Assembly (NCBI RefSeq): GCF_009649075.1
Contig: NZ_CP045737.1
Location: 3,224,001-3,288,000 of the forward strand
Source: Aeromicrobium yanjiei
GTDB lineage: Bacteria; Actinomycetota; Actinomycetes; Propionibacteriales; Nocardioidaceae
DNA: 64,000 nucleotides
Direction: 5' to 3'
Numbering within the stretch: the stretch's first letter is position 1; the number at the start of each line of letters is the position of its first letter. Positions 54,601 to 61,236 of this stretch are shown here, piece by piece. The notes below the pieces were generated by a model, which searched no databases, was not told where the DNA came from, and saw only the letters and a program-made list of their open reading frames with translations. The position numbers and the translations under genes were made by a program.

Positions 54601-55653
54601 CGGGTCGTCCAGCTCTCCCCAGCGCTCAGGCAGCTCGAGCACCGTGACGCCGTGGACGCCCTCGTCCGGGACGAGGTGGTTGCCCGGGGGTAGCTCGACA
54701 CCGTCCACCACGAGCAGGACGTGCGGACCCTCGACCGGCTGGTCCGCGCCGAACCGCGGGCGGTCGATCAGCTCGCGGGGCAGCATCGCGGCCAGGTCGT
54801 CGATCGATCCCGACACCATGCGGCTGGGTCCGACCGCGTCGTTCTCACGACCGCTCTGCGCCTGCGGCAGCCACTTCACCCAGTCCCAGTGCCGCGCGGC
54901 GTCGCCGTCGGTGAGCACGGCCACGACGAGCTGGTCGGGGGCGTGGAACGCTGTGGCCTCGCAGATCATCGAGCGGGCCAGGCCCCGCACGTATCCCTCG
55001 GGACCGATGAGCTCGATGCGGCTGAACGCACCCAGGTCGATCGCTGCCGGGAGGCTCGGCTGGGCCCGGTGCACCGCGAGCAGACGGTGCAGCGCGGACG
55101 CGCAGACCGGGTCGACCTGGTCGATGGGCGCGGTCTCCGGCGGCACCAGCTCGACTGCCAAGGGCTGCGTCGACGTGCCGTAGCGGACGTGCAGGCGGTG
55201 CGGGTCCTCGGCGCCTCTCTCCCACACGCGGCTGCCCTCCTCGGCGAACGTCGCGAGGACGGACGGCGAGGGGTGGAGCCAGACGAGCCCGTCACGCTGC
55301 TCCTCGGCGACCCGGCGGACGTTGCCGCGGACCGTCGAGAGGTACTGCAGATACTCGCGCCGGGCGCCGACCACCTTGGTCTTGCGCTGCTTGAGCTGTC
55401 GTTCGACGTTGACGGCCACGAAGCCGAGCGTGGCGACCAGGAACATGCCGGCGGCGATGAAGCCGCGCGCACCGGCGCCGCTCGAGGCGACGAAGACGAT
55501 CGAGCCGACGCTCGCGAGCATCGGCAGCGCCATCATCAGGGCACCGCCGATGCCCTCGTGCGGCTGGAGCTCAGGTGGGGGCTGGAGATCGAAGCGGCCC
55601 TCGGGCACGGACGGTCGCTCGATGCGCTCCCCGCGGCGCAGCGTGGTGGACAC
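51688..55653 (-). CDS. eccC: type VII secretion FtsK/SpoIIIE-family ATPase EccC
   Basis: The 1321-aa protein has two N-terminal transmembrane segments (about 37-85), a DUF-type linker and three FtsK/SpoIIIE ATPase domains, with Walker A loops GATGSGKSELLRT (about residue 475), GGPRSGKSTVLRT (about 832) and GDGRSGKSSLLRA (about 1115). The first domain also has VLVDFKGGATFAGL and LFIVVDEFSEML. EccC is the motor of ESX systems; here all three ATPases are in one chain, as in ESX-4-type and Firmicute systems. The GTG at 55653 has GGAGG 5 bases upstream. The gene is divergent from the rest of the ESX locus. Confidence 0.96.
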   Translation of the reverse strand: MSTTLRRGERIERPSVPEGRFDLQPPPELQPHEGIGGALMMALPMLASVGSIVFVASSGAGARGFIAAGMFLVATLGFVAVNVERQLKQRKTKVVGARREYLQYLSTVRGNVRRVAEEQRDGLVWLHPSPSVLATFAEEGSRVWERGAEDPHRLHVRYGTSTQPLAVELVPPETAPIDQVDPVCASALHRLLAVHRAQPSLPAAIDLGAFSRIELIGPEGYVRGLARSMICEATAFHAPDQLVVAVLTDGDAARHWDWVKWLPQAQSGRENDAVGPSRMVSGSIDDLAAMLPRELIDRPRFGADQPVEGPHVLLVVDGVELPPGNHLVPDEGVHGVTVLELPERWGELDDPTRLRLQFEDRGDSAAVTAWRRHEEPVRASADHLDLPSAEAFARRLAPLGAVEGPVREDAMAGTPDLTDLLGLGDVRNLNVADAWRERPARDQLRVPIGIGANGAPIYLDIKESAQQGMGPHGLVIGATGSGKSELLRTLVLGLALTHSSETLNMVLVDFKGGATFAGLSDLPHVSAVITNLEDELPLVDRMQDALSGEMVRRQELLRRAGNYASARDYEKARAAGEDLEPMPSLFIVVDEFSEMLSAKPDFIDLFVAIGRLGRSLGLHLLLASQRLEEGRLRGLESHLSYRIGLRTFSAAESRAVLGSPDAYELPSVPGLGYLKADQSSMTRFKAAYVSGPPPRRAAAAMADGAQARSILPFTTTHVLAPLDAEPAEAEAEMPVAPAAESTASVLDIAVDTMVGQGPQAHQVWLPPLDVPDTLDVLMPDLAETDDAGLLSSRWSVYGGLRVPMGTLDRPREQRREVLTVDLSGAGGHLAVVGGPRSGKSTVLRTVVASIALTSSPRDSQIYVLDFGGGTFSAMTDLPHVSGVGTRAEPDVVRRIFAEVNGIADRREAYLRQQGIDSVETYRARRREGSVDDGYGDVYLVIDGWSTLRADFDSLEMEMQTLAQRGLTYGIHVLAGASRWGDFRAAMRDLFGTRLELRLGDPTDSEIDRKVAQLVPAERPGRGLVPSKLHFLSALPRLDGKADGATVGPAVDDLVARVKASWPGQGGPKLRLLPSRIELDRVRELAGQPDDPRVLLGIDERDLAPVGLDVEAEPHLLVYGDGRSGKSSLLRAYAREVMRSRTPAQAQIIVVDYRRAMLGELPDEFQMEYVSSAAQIEAVIGGLAEVLKSRLPGPDVTPDQLRSRSWWSGPDAYVLVDDYDLVSPQNASPLAPLVPYLAQGRDVGLHMVVARRSGGASRASFDPVLQTLRELAQPGILLSGSPDEGPLIGNARPRPSQAGRAQLITRDRGVEIIQTAWAPPTT

Positions 55654-55714
55654 GTGGACCTCCGTCGGACGAAGAAGAAGGGGTCGGCGTGCCTGCACCC
55701 CCGTTGCCGGGCCA

Positions 55715-55720
55715 ATCCTA
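55715..55720 (-). promoter_or_regulatory. candidate -10 box TAGGAT of eccC
   Basis: Minus-strand TAGGAT lies 61 bases before the GTG at 55653, giving a leader of about 55 bases ending in GGAGGTCCAC. It sits in the 175-base divergent gap 55654-55828, in which no clear box for eccD was found. Confidence 0.35.
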
Positions 55721-55828
55721 GGGGGAACTCGGGCCACGCGGCACCACGTACGTGCTATCGGGCTGACAGCCTGTGACGACAACGCCCCCGGGATCAGGCA
55801 CCATGTACCCCAGGCGAAAAGGGGGGAC

Positions 55829-57217
55829 ATGACCGACAGCATCGTGCACGCCACCGTCCGGCTGACGATTCTCGGCGACGGCGGACGTGTCGACGTGGCG
55901 GTTCCACTCTGGACCGAGATCTCCTCCCTGGCGCACATGTACGCCGAGCGCACCGACGGTGGCCCTGCCGTCCTGCACAGCGCGGCCGGCCGCGGGCTCG
56001 CCCCTCGTGACACCGTCCACGGCGTCGGTCTGACCCACGGTGACGTGCTGGTGGCGATCGCCGGCACGGGCCAGCCGGGCCAGCCGGTTCGCGAGACCGC
56101 CGAGGAGACGACCGGTGACGCGCCGGCACCGCGCTCAGAGGGTCGCCGCGCCGTCATGATGCCGCTGGCGACCGGCGCCGCCGGCATCTTCGCCGCCGTC
56201 GCGGGCACGCTGGAGGGCGGCACCGCCGCTGACGCCGCCACGGCCGCACTCCTGGTCATCGCCCTGCTGGCCGTGCTGCTGGCACGCGGCGAGCGTCGCG
56301 TCGACCGGGCCTGGCTCTCAGTCGTCCCTCTGCTGGTCGCGGCTGGTGCGGCGACCGTGACGATGGCGACCCTCGACGACGGCGACGTCGGTGACGTCCT
56401 GTTGGTGGCCGCAGTATCAGGACTCGTGGCAGCTGCCAGCGCCGCCGTCGTCCGCTCCGGGTCTCCCCGGATCGCCGACGACTGGCTCCTCGGCTGGATG
56501 GTCACCGGGTGCGTCGTGGCCGGTTGTGCCGCGGCTTGCCTGCTGATGGAGTGGTCGACGACAACCTTCTGGGTCCTGCTCCTCACCCTGGCGACGGTGT
56601 CGACCCGCCTCGTACCGGCTCGGGTCGTGGAGGTGCCCGATCACGTCCTGCTCGACTTCGCCCGCCTCGCCGTCACTGCGTGGACCGCGCGTGAGCAGCC
56701 GCGGCGGTCGTTCCGAGGCGTCATCCGCCGCGACGACGTCGAGTCCGTCGCGCGACGGGCACTGCGCCTCGTGGACGCGGCCAGCGTGTTCGGCGCGGTC
56801 GCCGTCGTCGTGGCCACGGTCGCCCTCCTGCTGGGCGACCACGGCACATCCCGCCGCATCGGCATCATCTTGTTGTGCGTCGGCGTGGGTGGCAGCTTCA
56901 CGTTGGGCGGCCGGGCACTCCGCATCCGCACCGCACGCCGCGCCCAGCGCAGCGCCGGGACGATCGTGCTGGTGCTCGTCACGATCTACGCGTTCGATCA
57001 GCTCGGCGACTCGATCAGGCCGTTCGTCACCGCCGCGATCGTGGCCCTCGGGATGCTCCTGGTCGTCGTCGCCCGCGCGGTCTCCCGCGGCTGGTCCTCG
57101 GTGAGGTGGTCACGCACCGCCGAGACCGCCGAGACGTTCGCCGGGATCCTCGTCTACGGCTCGCTGCCGCTCGCCACGGGGCTGTTCGACTGGATGCGCA
57201 TCCTCACCTCGCCGTGA
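55829..57217 (+). CDS. eccD: type VII secretion membrane protein EccD (first copy)
   Basis: The 462-aa protein starts with a ubiquitin-like (YukD) domain (about 1-80: VHATVRLTILGDGGRVDVAVP, GLTHGDVLVAIAG), followed by about eleven transmembrane segments to the C-terminus. This is the EccD layout. In ESX structures EccD forms a dimer whose membrane barrel is part of the inner-membrane complex. The ATG at 55829 has GGGGGGA just upstream. A second, distinct EccD (61233-62588) lies in the same locus. Confidence 0.9.
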   Translation: MTDSIVHATVRLTILGDGGRVDVAVPLWTEISSLAHMYAERTDGGPAVLHSAAGRGLAPRDTVHGVGLTHGDVLVAIAGTGQPGQPVRETAEETTGDAPAPRSEGRRAVMMPLATGAAGIFAAVAGTLEGGTAADAATAALLVIALLAVLLARGERRVDRAWLSVVPLLVAAGAATVTMATLDDGDVGDVLLVAAVSGLVAAASAAVVRSGSPRIADDWLLGWMVTGCVVAGCAAACLLMEWSTTTFWVLLLTLATVSTRLVPARVVEVPDHVLLDFARLAVTAWTAREQPRRSFRGVIRRDDVESVARRALRLVDAASVFGAVAVVVATVALLLGDHGTSRRIGIILLCVGVGGSFTLGGRALRIRTARRAQRSAGTIVLVLVTIYAFDQLGDSIRPFVTAAIVALGMLLVVVARAVSRGWSSVRWSRTAETAETFAGILVYGSLPLATGLFDWMRILTSP

Positions 57218-57284
57218 GAACCGCTCGCCATCACAAAGAACTAGAAAATCCGCCGTTCCAGTAGTCAATCAAGACCACCTGTCA

Positions 57285-57290
57285 TAGTCT
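57285..57290 (+). promoter_or_regulatory. candidate -10 box TAGTCT of the WXG100 gene pair
   Basis: TAGTCT lies 44 bases before the ATG at 57335. The 60 bases upstream are unusually A/T-rich for this DNA (for example AAAGAACTAGAAAATC at 57235-57250), like an UP element of a strong promoter. A ribosome site AAGGGGGAA follows in the leader. Confidence 0.5.
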
Positions 57291-57334
57291 GGCCGCACAC
57301 ATCGTCTCGGCGCGAGAGCGCAAGGGGGAACCTC

Positions 57335-57649
57335 ATGACTGATCTCAGCCGCGAAGAAATGGCGCTGACCAAGGCTGCCGGGCTGGTGCGCGACGCGCAC
57401 GGCGAGCTCAACACCGAGGTCGGCAACATGCCGACCCGTCTGCAGACCAAGGGATCGTGGGAGGGCGGAGGATCCGAGAGCTTCACCGGCCTCATCAACG
57501 CCTGGACCCGCGAGACCAACCACATCCTGAAGGCGCTCGAGGTCTTCGACGCCAACCTGACGGGCGCCGACAAGGCGTACACGACCACCGATCAGGCGCA
57601 GCAGGACAAGTACACGCAGATCGCCAACCGCATGACCACGCAGGGTTGA
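57335..57649 (+). CDS. WXG100 family protein (EsxA/B-like), first
   Basis: The 104-aa helical hairpin protein has the turn motif SWEGGGSESF (W42-E43-G44) and, after the second helix, AYTTTDQAQQDKY, where Y82-xxx-D86 is the YxxxD/E export signal. Length and motif are typical of ESX substrates, which are exported as dimers. The ATG at 57335 follows AAGGGGGAA. The second WXG100 gene begins 14 bases after the stop. Confidence 0.93.
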   Translation: MTDLSREEMALTKAAGLVRDAHGELNTEVGNMPTRLQTKGSWEGGGSESFTGLINAWTRETNHILKALEVFDANLTGADKAYTTTDQAQQDKYTQIANRMTTQG

Positions 57650-57663
57650 GAGAGGACTTCACC

Positions 57664-57966
57664 ATGACCGGAAACACAGGACGTCTTGCCGTCTCCTTCG
57701 GCGGCCTCGGCAACCTCGCGGGCGAAGTCGCTGCAGGCGTGGCCAAGCTCGAGGCTCGCCTCAACCAGCTCGACCAGGACCTGACGCCCCTCAAGGGCGA
57801 CTGGACCGGTGAGGCTGCTGCCTCCTACCAGCAGGCCAAGGCCAAGTGGGACCAGGCCATCCAGGACCTCAAGCTGACGCTGTCCCAGTCGGGCCAGGCC
57901 GTCAACGACTCCGGTGAGGACTACCGCCGCACCGAGACCCAGAACGCCTCGTCGTTCGGCGGCTGA
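57664..57966 (+). CDS. WXG100 family protein (EsxA/B-like), second
   Basis: The 100-aa protein has GDWTGEAAASYQQAKAKW (W47-T48-G49) at the hairpin turn and EDYRRTETQNASSFGG at the end, with Y87-xxx-E91 as export signal. GAGAGGA precedes the ATG at 57664. It probably pairs with the first WXG100 protein. A 15-bp hairpin lies 28 bases past its stop, within the next gene. Confidence 0.93.
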   Translation: MTGNTGRLAVSFGGLGNLAGEVAAGVAKLEARLNQLDQDLTPLKGDWTGEAAASYQQAKAKWDQAIQDLKLTLSQSGQAVNDSGEDYRRTETQNASSFGG

Positions 57967-57972
57967 TCACGC

Positions 57973-58581
57973 ATGGACCCTGACGCACGTCTTGGAACCG
58001 CTCCCGCCTTCGGCGGGAGCGGTTCCGGCGCTCACATCGAGCTGACGATCGAAGAGGTCGAGAAGATCGGCCGCGCCACCGCGGCACTCAACGAGAGGGC
58101 GCAGGCTGCCCGCACCGAGCTCGCGGACGCCGCGGGGGGTGGCGGCTTCAGCTCGTACCCGTCCGCCCAGGCGCTCTTCGACCAGCACCAGGCCGTCGTC
58201 GAGGTCTTCGACAAGACCCTCGCGGCGATGACGACCGATCTCGACGACTTCGGCAGCACGATCGTCCAGGCCGCGCACAACCACGACCAGACCGACAACG
58301 ACGTTCTCGCCACGATGGCGATGATCGCGGCAAAGGTCGACACCGCATCGCTGATTAAAGCGCACGAGCAGGCCCGCAACGAGGCCGGCCACCGGCTGCA
58401 GGAGCCTGATACCGATCTCGACACCACCCCGGAGATCGACGCCTTCGACGAGGAGAACCCCAGTGTCAAGGAGCCGTCCCTCGACGGCCTCCGCTCGGAG
58501 GAAGCTCCGAGCATCCCAACCTTCGGCGAAGATCAGGGCGAGGACGCTCTCTTCGACGCCTCCGGAGGAGCTCCCAAGTGA
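57973..58581 (+). CDS. ESX-locus helical protein of unknown function
   Basis: The 202-aa protein has a Gly/Ser-rich N-terminus (encoded by a strong hairpin), a helical region from about 22 to 135 (LTIEEVEKIGRATAALNERAQAARTEL, HQAVVEVFDKTLAAMTTDLDDFGSTIVQAA, then another helix), and an acidic disordered tail (TDLDTTPEIDAFDEENPS). There is no WxG motif, signal peptide or TM segment. It resembles the helical accessory substrates of ESX loci only in layout. It is 6 bases after the WXG100 gene and overlaps the mycosin start by 4 bases (GTGA). Confidence 0.75.
   Translation: MDPDARLGTAPAFGGSGSGAHIELTIEEVEKIGRATAALNERAQAARTELADAAGGGGFSSYPSAQALFDQHQAVVEVFDKTLAAMTTDLDDFGSTIVQAAHNHDQTDNDVLATMAMIAAKVDTASLIKAHEQARNEAGHRLQEPDTDLDTTPEIDAFDEENPSVKEPSLDGLRSEEAPSIPTFGEDQGEDALFDASGGAPK
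57994..58026. terminator. hairpin after the WXG100 pair, inside the next coding start
   Basis: GGAACCGCTCCCGCC (57994-58008), loop TTC, and its exact complement (58012-58026): a perfect 15-bp stem. It starts 28 bases after the second WXG100 stop, the usual terminator distance, but is translated as residues 8-18 of the next gene. No T-tract follows. It could act as a partial terminator or as an mRNA 3' stabiliser. Confidence 0.6.
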
Positions 58582-59855
58582 CAATCCGCGGCCGCGGGGG
58601 CGCCGCTGTCGCCGCCGCATTGGTCCTCCTCACCCTTGCCACACCACCCGCCTCGGCGAAGCCGCTCGAGCCATGGTGGTTCACCAGTCTCAGCGTGGCA
58701 TCGAACCACGAGCAGTCGACCGGCAAGGGCGTGAAGATCGCCGTCATCGACGGTGCGCTGAACCGCGACATCCCCGAGCTGGACGGCGCCAAGGTCAAGC
58801 TGCGTGCAGCTCTTGCGCCCGGCCTGAAGTCCGGGCTCATCAAGCCCAGGTCCTTCTCCCGTGAGTTCTACGCGAGCCACGGCACCGCCATGACCACGCT
58901 GATCGTGGGCCAGGGCAAGGGCAACGCGCCCGGCGGGGCCGGCATCACCGGCATGGCACCGGACGCCGAGGTGTACTTCTACCAGATGGATCCCGACCCT
59001 ACCGACCCGGAAACGCCATATCCCGGCGAGCTGTTCGAGCAGGCGATCAAGGACAAGGTCGACATCATCAGCTACTCCTTCACCAACAGCACCATGCTCG
59101 AGCCGCAGATCGAGGCGGCGCAGGCGGCAGGCATCGTCGTGGTCGCCGGCGCGGGCAACCCGAACGCCGCCGTGACCGAACCGGCCAGCCTGCCCGGTGT
59201 CGTGGCCGTCGGCGTGCTGGACAAGAAGATCCGCCCGTGGAAGAAGCAGCCCGAGGGCAACATCACGATCATCGCCCCCGGCGTCGACATCGCCTCCGGA
59301 GCCATGAAGGGCACCGCCACCCAGGCACGCTGGGTCTCCGGTGTGGAGCGCACCGGCACCTCGGACGCCACACCCTTGGTGGCGGGCGCCCTGGCGCTGG
59401 TGAAGTCCAAGTACCCCCATGCCACCGGCAACCAGCTGATCCAGCAGCTCATCCACAGCGCCGGCGGACGCGACTACGGCTACAGCATGGAGGGCGGGTT
59501 CGGCGTCATCAGCCTCGAGGAGCTGCTCGCTCGCGACCCGGCCGGCTGGCCCGACGAGAACCCTCTTCTCAAGGGCCCCAACTACGCCTTCGACACGTAC
59601 CCGCAGTCGGCGTGGAAGGACCCCGACGCCCCCACCCCGAAGCCGACACCCGCCGACACCAACGACAAGCCCGCCGCGGATCAGTCTGCCCAGCCGGCGG
59701 CCGAGGACGAGTCGTCGTCACCTCTGCCATGGATCATCGGAGCGGCCGTCCTCGTCGCCCTGCTCGTCGTTGCCGCCGCCATGGCCCGGCGTCGCCGCGG
59801 CGTCTCGTCCGCACTCACCACAAAGACAGGGGGAACGTCTGATGGGACCCAATGA
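58578..59855 (+). CDS. mycP: mycosin, type VII secretion subtilisin-like protease
   Basis: The 425-aa protein has a signal peptide (GGAAVAAALVLLTLATPPASA), the catalytic Asp in KIAVIDGAL (D58), His in YASHGTAMTTL (H101) and Ser in RTGTSDATPLVAGAL (S262), with the oxyanion Asn in GAGNPN. A Pro/Thr linker follows, then a C-terminal transmembrane segment (LPWIIGAAVLVALLVVAAAMA) and a basic tail. This is the MycP layout; the N-terminal extension seen in some mycosins is absent. The GTG has GGAGGAG upstream. Its end overlaps the next gene by 14 bases. Confidence 0.94.
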   Translation: MTIRGRGGAAVAAALVLLTLATPPASAKPLEPWWFTSLSVASNHEQSTGKGVKIAVIDGALNRDIPELDGAKVKLRAALAPGLKSGLIKPRSFSREFYASHGTAMTTLIVGQGKGNAPGGAGITGMAPDAEVYFYQMDPDPTDPETPYPGELFEQAIKDKVDIISYSFTNSTMLEPQIEAAQAAGIVVVAGAGNPNAAVTEPASLPGVVAVGVLDKKIRPWKKQPEGNITIIAPGVDIASGAMKGTATQARWVSGVERTGTSDATPLVAGALALVKSKYPHATGNQLIQQLIHSAGGRDYGYSMEGGFGVISLEELLARDPAGWPDENPLLKGPNYAFDTYPQSAWKDPDAPTPKPTPADTNDKPAADQSAQPAAEDESSSPLPWIIGAAVLVALLVVAAAMARRRRGVSSALTTKTGGTSDGTQ

Positions 59856-61236
59856 GGCAAAGCTGCAGGAGATAGCGGCTACCGCACCCCACAACGCCAG
59901 CAGCAAGAAGCGCGCATGGAAGAGCTCCTACGCGAAGGTCACCGAGATCATCGATGAGCTGGATGCCCAGGCCTCGCGCACTCGCAAGGCCTGGACCGGT
60001 GCCGACGCGGACGCGGCTGCGGCCGCCTTCGAGAAGAAGCGTCAGCAGCTCGAGGAGTACCGCGACCAGATGGAGAAGTCGGCCCTCGCGATGGAGGAGG
60101 CCCGGCACGGTCTCGCGCTCGCGGAGAAGAACCTCGGCGCGCTCCCCCCTGTGGGCAGCCCGCCGGGTTCGGCCCCCGCCTCGCTGGATGCCGGCGCGGA
60201 CGATGATGCCATCAAGGAGCACAAGGCCGACGTCAAGAAACATGATGCTGCCGTCTCGGCACACGACGCGGCACTCAAGGAGCGCGAGCGCAAGGCGGGA
60301 GAGGCGCTCGACTCATTCGATGCCTCGATGAAGGTCGCCCAAGCCCTGCTGAGCAAGGCTGCCCCCATCGGCAAGAACCCGGTGGACGACGACAAGCCCC
60401 ATCCCACCCGTGGGGGGTCCGGCTCTGGTGGGTCCGGTGGGTCCGGCTCCGGCGGCTCCGGCAATCCCGTGGTCGGCGGAAGCACCGCTGCCGCCTCGAT
60501 GCTGTCGGCCAGTGGGCACAGCGGTAGCAGCTCGTGGGCCATCGGCGGCCTGCACCCAGGCGCGCTCCTGACCCCCGGCGACCCCGGTCCCGGCCCCGGT
60601 GTCGCCGGCGAGCCCGGCGATCCCGGTGCCGGTGGTGTCGGCTCAGGCGGGGGCAGCGGTGCCCCCGGCGGGACTGCGGGCGGAGCTGCCGCCAGCGCGG
60701 GAACGATCGGCGGAGGCGGCGCAGGAGCCGCGGCGAGCGCGGCCGGGGCCCTCGGTGCTGGGCGAGGCCTGCTCAACCGTCTGACCGGTGGCGCGAGCGC
60801 CGCCGGGAGCGCGGCACCCGGACGTACCGCCGGCATGCAGAACGGCTCGACGCTGGGCGCCCGCAGCGCAGGTGCGGCCGGTGCCGCTTCGTCGAGCGGG
60901 GCCCAGTCGGGTGGAGCGCAGTCCTCGGCAGGACGTCCCGGCGGCGCCCAGTCGTCCGCAGGTCGCGCCGGCGGAGCGCAGTCCTCCGCGGGCAGGCCCG
61001 GCGGCGCTCAGTCCGGCGCAGGACGTTCCGGCGCCGGCTCGCCGGCCGGCGCCCGTGGGACCGGCTCCGGCTCGCGTGGGGCGGCCGGTGCGCGCGGCGC
61101 AGCCGGCGCAGGCGCGGGGGCCGGCCGCTCGGGGCAGCGGCCCGGCGACAACAATGACCAGCTCGTCGACCACATGGCGTTCGACGACGACCAGTGGCTC
61201 GACGACGACGACACGACTCCAGGAGTCATTGCATGA
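59842..61236 (+). CDS. long WXG-type protein with Gly/Ala-rich repeat tail
   Basis: The 464-aa protein starts with a helical hairpin holding AWTG (W51-T52-G53) and a long second helix (AFEKKRQQLEEYRDQME), then a further helical, Lys-rich stretch to about 180. The rest is disordered: GGSGSGGSGGSGSGG, Gly/Pro and Gly/Ala runs, four 10-residue repeats GGAQSSAGRP-type at 357-396, and an acidic end (DDDQWLDDDDTT). It has no signal peptide. It may be an ESX-secreted multidomain substrate or a surface scaffold. AGGGGGA precedes the ATG. It overlaps mycP and the second eccD (ATGA). Confidence 0.85.
   Translation: MGPNEAKLQEIAATAPHNASSKKRAWKSSYAKVTEIIDELDAQASRTRKAWTGADADAAAAAFEKKRQQLEEYRDQMEKSALAMEEARHGLALAEKNLGALPPVGSPPGSAPASLDAGADDDAIKEHKADVKKHDAAVSAHDAALKERERKAGEALDSFDASMKVAQALLSKAAPIGKNPVDDDKPHPTRGGSGSGGSGGSGSGGSGNPVVGGSTAAASMLSASGHSGSSSWAIGGLHPGALLTPGDPGPGPGVAGEPGDPGAGGVGSGGGSGAPGGTAGGAAASAGTIGGGGAGAAASAAGALGAGRGLLNRLTGGASAAGSAAPGRTAGMQNGSTLGARSAGAAGAASSSGAQSGGAQSSAGRPGGAQSSAGRAGGAQSSAGRPGGAQSGAGRSGAGSPAGARGTGSGSRGAAGARGAAGAGAGAGRSGQRPGDNNDQLVDHMAFDDDQWLDDDDTTPGVIA
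60910..61029 (+). repeat. four 30-bp tandem repeats coding for GGAQSSAGRP-type units
   Basis: Units at 60910, 60940, 60970 and 61000 encode GGAQSSAGRP, GGAQSSAGRA, GGAQSSAGRP and GGAQSGAGRS. Third-position changes between units suggest the repeat is maintained at protein level. Confidence 0.85.

Noticed and set aside
55654..56586. N-terminal extension of EccC
   Set aside because: The open frame continues upstream but is Ser/Thr/Arg/Pro-rich and lies antisense to eccD; GTG 55653 has a good ribosome site and the EccC fold begins there.
57994..58026. moving the start of the gene at 57973 downstream of the hairpin
   Set aside because: No good start codon with ribosome site follows before the conserved helical part; the ATG at 57973 is closely spaced after the WXG100 gene.
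59842..61236. PE/PPE protein
   Set aside because: The Gly/Ala-rich tail recalls PE_PGRS, but neither the N-terminal Pro-Glu nor Pro-Pro-Glu motif is present; the N-terminus fits WXG100.
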